From the NCBI GenBank assembly GCA_007122745.1, contig SKTA01000018.1:1-5258 (forward strand): a stretch of 5,258 nt of DNA, given 5' to 3'. Below are positions 1 to 5,085 of this stretch, one piece after another. Numbering within the stretch: the first letter of the stretch is position 1; each line of letters opens with the position of its first letter. A model generated the notes under the pieces. That model was not told where the DNA came from and did not search any database. It saw only the letters and a program-made list of their open reading frames with translations. Position numbers and translations under genes: made by a program. Source of the DNA: Bacteroidales bacterium (GTDB lineage Bacteria; Bacteroidota; Bacteroidia; Bacteroidales; UBA7960).

Positions 1-1077
1 CATTTCGCTGTCGGCAATCTCTCTTACACGGCAGTGCAGGGCATCTGTTGACCACCAGCCGTCGTAATAAACACCATAAACAGAATAACCCGGCATGGCA
101 GCTTCGTATGCGGCGATTGCAGTATCATCCCATGGACTTCCGGTTGTTGGAACATAAACCCTGTCATTCAATATAAGGGAATTGGTGTAAGGTTCGTTGT
201 CGGGAGTATATACCCTGTAGACCCTAAATGGGGTACCGTAAGAGGAGGTTTGGGATTCAAAATAGGCAACTGCCTGCTCAGCAAGATCATAGTACTGATG
301 ACTGGGGTCCACTTCCCGGATCATGATCTTATCAGGAGCAAGAAATTTTGCCCATGTGTCTATATGACTTAACCCACCGTGAATGTTCGGAATCACATGA
401 TATTCTGCTATGCCAAGGAAAAGTTCCATGATGCTGTCAACTTCAGCAGGTGTCAGGCTTGAATTAACAGAATAGACCGCATTGGTTGAAGCACCAATTC
501 CCATTCCGGTTGACATAAAGTCTCCGCCTGTATGAACCAGGCCCATGTGGTGATAATTGAAGTTGTTTTCATTGGCAAATATTCCGGGTATGGCATTGTC
601 TTGTGGGCGTGGCCGGTCGTATTGAAAATCAACGATGCCAAACTCGTTGTTGCCATCGAAAATGTACCAGGGACCATAATCACGCGTCCATATGGAATTG
701 GTCGGGGCAATGATGAAACTCACATTATCCATGTTAACACCTTGATTTTGATAATCACTGATCGCCTGGTTTTTGACGCTTTGGTTCGCAACAATGGAAA
801 CAACCTCAACCTCTTCAGATATAAGGGCCACGAGTGAATATGGGATGCCCAGCGGATAACGAATCAGTGCTCCGCTCATGGGTTCAAACTCAGCGATGCT
901 TCGTGCAGGCAGAACCGGCGGATCGGTGGCTGTTTTGTCCTGATGGATCTCATGAATCCGCTCTTTCTCTTCTTCGGTGAGATGTTGCGGAAGAAATCCG
1001 TCTTTGTAAATTTCCTGGGAATTGACAATAAAACCGTTAGCTGCAATAAGAATAATAAGAAGTAGAAGGCGTTTCAT
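1..1077 (-). CDS. Secreted agmatine/peptidylarginine deiminase family protein (PPAD-like), 3' end cut by window edge
   Basis: The first 359 codons are open and run off the left edge. The only in-frame ATG is at 1077; upstream the frame stays open to an in-frame TAA at 1134-1132 with no other ATG. Residues 1-20 form a signal peptide (MKR, then a Leu/Ile-rich core, cleavage probably near NS|QE). The deiminase fold follows from about residue 58 (RSIAEFEPM). Visible active-site elements are WTRDYGPW (Asp133), a YDRPRP segment (Arg155, Arg157), HTGGDF, HIDTWAKFL (His238, Asp240), Asn299 in TNSLILNDRVYVP and ALHCR (Cys349, the nucleophile). From memory, the PPAD residues are D130, R152, R154, H236, D238, N297 and C351, so the offsets are nearly constant. 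The family hydrolyses a guanidinium group, giving citrulline from peptidyl-arginine or N-carbamoylputrescine from agmatine. The signal peptide and Arg pair favour an extracytoplasmic substrate with a C-terminal arginine; this is inference. Any C-terminal Ig-like or T9SS sorting domain would lie outside the window. Confidence 0.93.
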   Translation of the reverse strand, partial: MKRLLLLIILIAANGFIVNSQEIYKDGFLPQHLTEEEKERIHEIHQDKTATDPPVLPARSIAEFEPMSGALIRYPLGIPYSLVALISEEVEVVSIVANQSVKNQAISDYQNQGVNMDNVSFIIAPTNSIWTRDYGPWYIFDGNNEFGIVDFQYDRPRPQDNAIPGIFANENNFNYHHMGLVHTGGDFMSTGMGIGASTNAVYSVNSSLTPAEVDSIMELFLGIAEYHVIPNIHGGLSHIDTWAKFLAPDKIMIREVDPSHQYYDLAEQAVAYFESQTSSYGTPFRVYRVYTPDNEPYTNSLILNDRVYVPTTGSPWDDTAIAAYEAAMPGYSVYGVYYDGWWSTDALHCRVREIADSEM

Positions 1078-1113
1078 GATAGTAAAGGTAGAAGGCGTTT
1101 CATGATAGTAAAG
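1062..1113. repeat. Exact 26-bp tandem duplication over the deiminase start codon
   Basis: Positions 1062-1087 and 1088-1113 are identical over 26 bp and directly abutting, with no further identity on either side (exactly two copies). On the minus strand each copy carries the last 10 nt of the leader, ATG and the following 13 nt of coding sequence. Because 26 is not a multiple of three, the outer start codon (1103-1101) is out of frame with the gene while the inner one (1077-1075) is in frame. It looks like a recent slippage or duplication event, since no base has diverged. Confidence 0.97.
1074..1103 (-). other. Possible 9-codon upstream ORF (MKRLLPLLS) overlapping the deiminase start
   Basis: Reading from the duplicated outer ATG at 1103 gives MKRLLPLLS and then TGA at 1076-1074. 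The stop overlaps the real start as ATGA (1077-1074), the arrangement that favours termination-reinitiation. The leader immediately before this outer ATG is the same 10 nt that precedes the inner ATG, so ribosomes that recognised the original start should also recognise this one. It may be a non-functional by-product of the duplication; no evidence of translation is available from sequence alone. Confidence 0.4.
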
Positions 1114-1141
1114 AAAGATTCGTGTGCGAATTTAACAAAAA

Positions 1142-1153
1142 TTATGCGCATAA
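1142..1153. promoter_or_regulatory. 12-bp perfect palindrome TTATGCGCATAA in the divergent intergenic region
   Basis: The sequence TTATGCGCATAA is its own reverse complement and lies 65 bp upstream of the deiminase ATG and 118 bp upstream of the tat gene ATG. It overlaps a minus-strand near-match to the Bacteroidetes -7 box (TAATTTTTG, 1144-1136, one base longer than TAnnTTTG). A dyad overlapping a promoter is consistent with a repressor operator. No regulator gene is present in the window and I do not recognise the site. Confidence 0.35.
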
Positions 1154-1158
1154 GGTTT

Positions 1159-1200
1159 CCTGTTGTTTTTCTTTATTTTTTTGATGATAATAAAAACAGG
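1159..1200. repeat. Imperfect inverted repeat in the divergent intergenic region
   Basis: The left arm CCTGTTGTTT (1159-1168) pairs with the right arm AAAAACAGG (1192-1200) over nine base pairs with one bulged G at 1165. The loop is AT-rich and about 23 nt long. Neither side has a clean terminator T run outside the stem. The AT-rich core could lie between divergent promoters, or the repeat could be chance in low-complexity sequence. Confidence 0.3.
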
Positions 1201-1244
1201 CGTCAGCTTTTGTTGATTTCCTTACATCCTATGCAATAAACCAT

Positions 1245-1252
1245 TATTTTTG
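1245..1252 (+). promoter_or_regulatory. Bacteroidetes -7 promoter box (TATTTTTG) for the tat gene
   Basis: TATTTTTG matches the Bacteroidetes sigma-ABfr consensus TAnnTTTG at every fixed position and ends 18 nt before the ATG at 1271. No convincing TTG/TTTG -33 element is found at the usual 17-23 nt distance; the nearest TTG (1213-1215) is 29 nt away. A transcript starting a few bases downstream of this box would begin near 1258. That rules out the TTG at 1250 as start codon, because it lies within the box. Confidence 0.55.
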
Positions 1253-1270
1253 CTGAGGAAACCGTATCTT

Positions 1271-1648
1271 ATGTTTTTGACGTTTGTTACTTTATTCGGG
1301 ATCAGCGGCGGAGAATTATTAATACTTCTCCTGGTGATACTTTTGTTGTTCGGCCCGGGTAAAATACCTGAGATTGCCCGGATGATAGGAAGGGGAATGA
1401 GCGAAGTGAGAAAAGTACAGCGCGAAATTAATACTGAAATCCACCGTTATTCTTCAGACATTGAACGGGAGACAAAAACGATGGCATCTGATATTAGTGA
1501 AATGACGCGTGAAACAGATGCAGAAGCATCTGCAAAACAAAAGAATAAAGGATCTGAAGAATCGTCAGAACATAAAATGCAGGATGATGAACCGGAACAA
1601 GATGATGAACTTCCGTATCCCTATTCAAAAAATAGGGAGGAAAAATAA
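1271..1648 (+). CDS. tatA: Sec-independent protein translocase TatA/TatB family subunit
   Basis: This 125-residue protein is a small Tat subunit that oligomerises in the inner membrane to help move folded twin-arginine substrates. It has the family layout: a short periplasmic N-terminus with GISGGELL, one membrane helix (about residues 13-27), the FGPGKIPE hinge (27-34), and an amphipathic helix to about residue 57 (IARMIGRGMSEVRKVQREI). A long charged, mostly acidic, probably disordered tail follows (58-125). The tail and Glu15 early in the helix recall TatB, while Bacteroidetes genomes often carry only TatA-type subunits, so TatA versus TatB is open. I chose ATG 1271 over the in-frame TTG at 1250 because the TTG lies in the promoter box and would add seven charged or atypical residues ahead of the helix. 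No tatC is in the window. Confidence 0.88.
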   Translation: MFLTFVTLFGISGGELLILLLVILLLFGPGKIPEIARMIGRGMSEVRKVQREINTEIHRYSSDIERETKTMASDISEMTRETDAEASAKQKNKGSEESSEHKMQDDEPEQDDELPYPYSKNREEK

Positions 1649-1666
1649 CTGATTATAACAGTTTTT
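1644..1666 (+). terminator. Weak hairpin plus T run overlapping the tat stop codon
   Basis: AACTG (1647-1651) pairs with CAGTT (1659-1663) around a 7-nt AT-rich loop. Two further A-T pairs lie beyond a T-T mismatch, and the 3' arm runs into TTTTT (1662-1666). The left arm includes part of the TAA stop (1646-1648). The stem is short and GC-poor, so it would be at best a weak intrinsic terminator. The porE-like gene has its own candidate promoter downstream, which fits an end of transcription here. Confidence 0.3.
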
Positions 1667-1703
1667 GCAATTATTTTTGCGCCTGTCCGTTCTTTTGAAA
1701 GAC

Positions 1704-1711
1704 TATTTTTG
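1704..1711 (+). promoter_or_regulatory. Bacteroidetes -7 promoter box (TATTTTTG) for the porE-like gene
   Basis: This is a perfect TAnnTTTG match 39 nt before the ATG at 1751. A TTTG at 1676-1679 lies 24 nt upstream, just beyond the 17-23 nt spacing reported for Flavobacterium promoters. That TTTG is itself the end of a second perfect TAnnTTTG (1672-1679). Either box could act as the -7 element, and the two may be tandem promoters. Confidence 0.45.
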
Positions 1712-1750
1712 GCTATGATCAAAAATCCTGTTAATAATTGAATATCTAAT

Positions 1751-3826
1751 ATGGGAAAAGGAGTTAAAGTCTTTTGTCTGATACTTTTTGCCATTCTCTG
1801 TTTGCCTCCGGATGATTTGCGGGCACAGAACAGGAGGGTTGAAAGAGCAGACAAAGCTTTTGAACTGAAGCAATACAATGAGGCTATTGATCTGTATCAG
1901 CGTGCTTATAACCGTGTGCGTCGTCGTGATCGTGCTGAAGCTGCCCGCCTGGTGTATCATATTGCTTTAAGCCATAAGTATACAAACAACCACAGAGCCG
2001 CTGAAGCCTGGTTCAACAGGGCCATACGTTCCAATTATCCTGACCCTGTTGCCCGGCTTTATTTGGCAGATGCCATGATGAAGAACGGGAAATATGAAGA
2101 GGCACGTGAGAATTATGAGCTTTTTCTGGAAGACCATCCTGATGACTGGCGTGCATTAAAGGGCATTGCCTCCGTTGATGCCATTGAGGAGCTTAAGGAG
2201 AATCCTGAACCACTGGAGGTTGAAGCCATTCGGCTTTTCAATTCCCGAAATGACGATTATACGCCCGCTTTTGCCGATTTACGTGCAAACACATTAATTT
2301 TTGCCTCTTCACGTGATGATGCTGTTGGACGGGACAGCGATCCATGGACAGGACACAAGCATACCTCTTTCTTTGTAAGCTTCAGAGACAGGGCGGGCAA
2401 CTGGAGCAGGCCCTCTTTGCTTGATGAAGGCCCGATCAATACGGAATACAATGAAGGTGCGCCGGCGGTAAATGCCACAGCCACCGAATTGTATTTCACG
2501 CGCTGCGTGCGCGCTACTGATTCCGATATGGGATGCAGGATCTTTAAAGCCACCCGCGAGGGTGCGAATTGGGTTAACCCCCAGGAAATAACACTTACAG
2601 ACGACAGCCTCGTAACGGTTGGCCATCCGGCATTAAGCCCCGATGAACTGACCCTGTATTTTGCTTCCAATATGGAAGGCAGCATAGGCCCGATGGATAT
2701 CTGGATGGTTTCAAGGGACGGTCCCAGGGAGTCTTTTGGAGAACCGCAAAACCTGGGATCGCCAATAAATACGCCCGGAACGGAGATGTTCCCCTATGTG
2801 CGTGAAGATGGGACCCTGTATTTTGCTTCCGATGGCCATCCCGGACTGGGAGGTCTAGACATCTTTAGATCTGAATATACACCTGATGGTTGGTCGGAGC
2901 CCGAAAACCTGAGACCGCCCATAAACAGCTCTGCCGACGACTTTGGCGTTGTTTTCGAACCGGGTAGGGAAACCGGTTTCTTTTCATCAAACAGAGGCCG
3001 GGGCGCCATCTTTGATATCTATTCCTTCCACCTGCCACCCGTTGAATTCAGAATATCGGGTGTGGTGTTTGACGACAGCACACAATATGTTCTCCCGGAT
3101 GCTACGGTGCAACTTGTTGGAGCCGACGGTACGCTGCGTCAGGTGGAAACGGATCAGCAAGGACGATATGTGTTCGAACCTTCGATTTTAAGGGAAAACA
3201 CAAGGTACGAGATCCTTGTCAACAAAAGCGGGTATTTCTCCAGCCGTGCCCAACAGTCGACCATCGGTTTTGACAGAAGTCAGGATTTTGTTGTTGACCT
3301 TGCTATTGCACCCATTCCGGAAACAGCCATTGAGCTTCCGGAAATTCTTTATGACTTTGACAGCTGGGTATTGCGTCCTCAGTTTAAAGATTCTCTGAAC
3401 GGACTGGTTCAAACCATGTACGATAACCCAACCATTGTGATCGAACTTGCCTCCCATACCGATAGCCGCGGCACCCATGAGTATAATGACACCCTGTCGC
3501 AGCGCAGAGCACAGGCAGTTGTGGATTATCTCATAGAACAGGATATTGCCAGGAAAAGGCTCGTAGCAAGAGGTTATGGAAAAAGAAATCCAAGGGAGAT
3601 AGTTCAGACCATTGAGAGAGATGGTTATGTGTTTGAAGAAGGCACAGTGCTTTCTGAAGATTTTATCAATAACCTTCAGGATGAAGAGCATCGGGAGGTA
3701 GCCCATCAGATGAACCGTCGAACCGAATTCAGAGTGATCGGTGAGGATTATGAACCGCCGGAGGACGATGAAACCCCGGTTTTGCAACCACCTGAAACCC
3801 CGGAACGCCGACCCGGAGAGGATTGA
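1751..3826 (+). CDS. TPR / PD40 beta-propeller / CRD / OmpA_C envelope protein, PorE-like (possible T9SS component)
   Basis: The 691-residue protein begins with a signal peptide (1-25, ending LRAQ, a common Bacteroidetes signal peptidase I site). TPR helices follow (about 28-130: KAFELKQYNEAIDLYQRAY, AEAWFNRAI, KNGKYEEARENYELFL). A PD40/WD40-like propeller covers about 170-428, with blade motifs TLIFASSRD, ELYFTRC, TLYFASN..DIW, TLYFASDG..DIF and FFSSNR..DIY. Next come a carboxypeptidase-regulatory-like beta domain (about 433-520, ISGVVF..ATVQLVGADG) and an OmpA_C peptidoglycan-binding domain (about 530-664). The last contains SHTDSRG and LSQRRA; Asp571 and Arg586 have the same 15-residue spacing as the diaminopimelate-binding pair of OmpA. 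A Pro/Glu-rich tail closes the chain. This domain order is that of P. gingivalis PorE (PG1058), a T9SS protein that anchors to peptidoglycan. Against strict orthology, PorE is a lipoprotein and no good lipobox is seen here (Cys17 is preceded by Leu). Similar paralogues are common in the phylum, so I give no symbol. Confidence 0.9.
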   Translation: MGKGVKVFCLILFAILCLPPDDLRAQNRRVERADKAFELKQYNEAIDLYQRAYNRVRRRDRAEAARLVYHIALSHKYTNNHRAAEAWFNRAIRSNYPDPVARLYLADAMMKNGKYEEARENYELFLEDHPDDWRALKGIASVDAIEELKENPEPLEVEAIRLFNSRNDDYTPAFADLRANTLIFASSRDDAVGRDSDPWTGHKHTSFFVSFRDRAGNWSRPSLLDEGPINTEYNEGAPAVNATATELYFTRCVRATDSDMGCRIFKATREGANWVNPQEITLTDDSLVTVGHPALSPDELTLYFASNMEGSIGPMDIWMVSRDGPRESFGEPQNLGSPINTPGTEMFPYVREDGTLYFASDGHPGLGGLDIFRSEYTPDGWSEPENLRPPINSSADDFGVVFEPGRETGFFSSNRGRGAIFDIYSFHLPPVEFRISGVVFDDSTQYVLPDATVQLVGADGTLRQVETDQQGRYVFEPSILRENTRYEILVNKSGYFSSRAQQSTIGFDRSQDFVVDLAIAPIPETAIELPEILYDFDSWVLRPQFKDSLNGLVQTMYDNPTIVIELASHTDSRGTHEYNDTLSQRRAQAVVDYLIEQDIARKRLVARGYGKRNPREIVQTIERDGYVFEEGTVLSEDFINNLQDEEHREVAHQMNRRTEFRVIGEDYEPPEDDETPVLQPPETPERRPGED
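2651..2830 (+). repeat. 18-nt exact direct repeat marking two beta-propeller blades
   Basis: The 18 nt ACCCTGTATTTTGCTTCC occur at 2651-2668 and again at 2813-2830, in frame and 162 nt (54 codons) apart. Both copies encode TLYFAS, at residues 301-306 and 355-360, and both are followed by a Gly-containing loop and DIW/DIF. The spacing is about one propeller blade, so this is an internal protein repeat whose DNA has stayed identical over the core strand. Confidence 0.85.
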
Positions 3827-3842
3827 TTCTGATGCGATCTTC

Positions 3843-3870
3843 CGGAAATTATTTTCAGTCATAATTTCTG
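3843..3870 (+). promoter_or_regulatory. Hairpin-forming inverted repeat just before the purM start
   Basis: CGGAAATTAT (3843-3852) pairs with ATAATTTCTG (3861-3870) as a 10-bp stem with one G-U pair and an 8-nt loop (TTTCAGTC). It ends four bases before the purM ATG at 3875. No T run follows, so it is not a standard terminator. It could be an operator dyad, or an RNA structure that limits ribosome access to purM. The right arm contains TAATTTCT, a poor (6 of 8 positions) match to the TAnnTTTG box, and no better promoter is visible in the 48-nt gap after the porE-like gene. Confidence 0.45.
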
Positions 3871-3874
3871 CCCT

Positions 3875-5035
3875 ATGAAATACCAAAAACGTGGAGTTTC
3901 CTCTGCCAAAGAGGATGTGCATCAGGCTATTAAAAAGCTGGATAAAGGCCTTTTTCCAAATGCATTTTGCAAAGTTGTACCCGATCTTTTGGGTGGTGAC
4001 CCCGGTTATTGCAACATCATGCACGCAGATGGAGCCGGAACAAAATCATCACTGGCATATATGTATTGGAAAGAAACCGGTGATCTCTCGGTTTGGGAAG
4101 GTATCGCGCAGGATGCTGTTGTGATGAACATCGATGATATGCTTTGTGCCGGTGTGAATGACAATATGCTTGTTTCCTCCACCATAGGCAGAAATAAAAA
4201 GCGGATTCCCGGTGAAGTAGTCGCAGCAATCATTAATGGAACGGAGTCATTCCTGCAGAAAATGCGTGATCTGGGCATCAACATGGTACTTACAGGAGGG
4301 GAAACTGCCGATGTCGGTGACCTCGTGCAAACCGTTATTGTTGACTCTACAGTTACAGCAAGAGTCAGAAGGTCTGAAATTATCACCAACGATAAAATAC
4401 AGCCCGGAGATGTGATCGTTGGTCTGGCATCCTCCGGTCAAACCGACTACGAAAATCAATACAACAGTGGGATGGGAAGCAATGGATTGACATCAGCAAG
4501 ACACGATGTGTTCCATTCAAACTATGCAAATAAATACCCCGAGAGTTATGACAATGACCTGGACAGGGATGTCATCTATAATGGTAATTTGTTTCTGACC
4601 GATAAAATTGATGGAATCCCACTGGATGCCGGCAAAATGGTGCTTAGTCCAACCAGAACCTATGCACCTGTTGTACGAAAAATATTTGCCACCCATAAAG
4701 CATATCTAAATGGGATAATCCATTGCAGTGGTGGTGGTCAGACTAAAATATTGCACTTTATTGATGATCTGCATGTGGTGAAGGACAATCTTTTTCCAAT
4801 GCCAACGCTGTTTCAGATAATCCAGGCACAATCCGGTGTTTCCCGCCGTGAGATGTATCAGGTTTTCAACATGGGACACAGAATGGAATTGTACATGGAA
4901 AGGCAAGCAGCCGGAGAAATCATTGATATTTGTCGCGAATTCAATCTGGATGCGAAGATCATAGGCCATGTTGAAGCATCAGAAAAGAAGAAGCTAAGCA
5001 TTTTAGACGAAGAAGGAAGGTATGAATATGCATGA
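3875..5035 (+). CDS. purM: Phosphoribosylformylglycinamidine cyclo-ligase (AIR synthase), Bacteroidetes-type
   Basis: This cytosolic enzyme closes the imidazole ring of the purine precursor: FGAM + ATP gives AIR + ADP + Pi, step five of de novo purine synthesis. The 386-residue chain has the PurM landmarks in order: HADGAGTKSSLA (50-61, equivalent to DGVGTKLRLA in E. coli), a MNIDD segment (84-88), TGGETADVGD (140-149, like VGGETAEMPG), SSG (186-188), SNGLTSARH (202-210), LSPTRTYAPVV (257-267), HCSGGGQTKI (283-292) and MYQVFNMGHRMEL (327-339). It is about 40 residues longer than E. coli PurM. Extra residues include a Tyr/Asn-rich insert between the SSG and SNG motifs (about 189-201) and a region around 212-250; from memory these features are shared by Bacteroidetes PurM. 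The start follows the conserved N-terminus (KYQKRGVSSAKEDVHQAIKKLDKG); no Shine-Dalgarno site is present. The gene lies 48 nt after the porE-like gene and may be read through from it. Confidence 0.94.
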   Translation: MKYQKRGVSSAKEDVHQAIKKLDKGLFPNAFCKVVPDLLGGDPGYCNIMHADGAGTKSSLAYMYWKETGDLSVWEGIAQDAVVMNIDDMLCAGVNDNMLVSSTIGRNKKRIPGEVVAAIINGTESFLQKMRDLGINMVLTGGETADVGDLVQTVIVDSTVTARVRRSEIITNDKIQPGDVIVGLASSGQTDYENQYNSGMGSNGLTSARHDVFHSNYANKYPESYDNDLDRDVIYNGNLFLTDKIDGIPLDAGKMVLSPTRTYAPVVRKIFATHKAYLNGIIHCSGGGQTKILHFIDDLHVVKDNLFPMPTLFQIIQAQSGVSRREMYQVFNMGHRMELYMERQAAGEIIDICREFNLDAKIIGHVEASEKKKLSILDEEGRYEYA

Positions 5036-5056
5036 TCATGCATAGCATCTTTTTTT
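5027..5056 (+). terminator. 18-bp perfect palindrome at the purM stop, followed by a T run
   Basis: TATGCATGATCATGCATA (5027-5044) is perfectly self-complementary and contains the purM stop TGA (5033-5035). As RNA it can form a 7-bp stem with a GATC tetraloop. After GCATC comes a run of seven T (5050-5056). That layout resembles an intrinsic terminator, although five bases between stem and T run is more than usual and the stem is AT-rich. A DNA-binding dyad is an alternative, since the prfA promoter box begins at 5058. Confidence 0.5.
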
Positions 5057-5057
5057 G

Positions 5058-5065
5058 TACTTTTG
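5058..5065 (+). promoter_or_regulatory. Bacteroidetes -7 promoter box (TACTTTTG) for prfA
   Basis: This is a perfect TAnnTTTG match 20 nt before the ATG at 5086. No TTG or TTTG is seen 17-23 nt upstream, where the purM stop palindrome lies. The position implies a short leader of roughly 10-15 nt. Confidence 0.55.
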
Positions 5066-5085
5066 CAGACTAAAACTGTTATTAT

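Noticed and set aside
453..837. Open frames on both strands inside the deiminase gene
   Set aside because: The deiminase frame carries all catalytic motifs across this stretch, so these are shadows in other frames.
1250..1270. TTG start giving a seven-residue extension of the tat protein
   Set aside because: The TTG lies inside a perfect -7 promoter box, and the extension is not typical of TatA; ATG 1271 is preferred.
1775..1801. Possible lipoprotein signal at Cys17 (or Cys9) of the PorE-like protein
   Set aside because: The residue before Cys17 is Leu, not Gly/Ala/Ser, and Cys9 comes before the hydrophobic core. LRAQ at residues 23-26 fits signal peptidase I better.
2257..2685. 142-codon minus-strand open frame inside the porE-like gene
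   Set aside because: It is opposite well-defined propeller blade motifs and has Ser/Ala-rich composition typical of an antisense shadow.
3840..3847. 8-bp palindrome TTCCGGAA after the porE-like gene
   Set aside because: It is short and partly included in the larger stem before purM. There is no T run, so it was not called a separate terminator.
3188..4024. Long antisense open frame of 278 codons on the minus strand
   Set aside because: It lies opposite the end of the porE-like gene and the start of purM, both clearly real. Its translation has no recognisable domain, and no promoter context was found for it.
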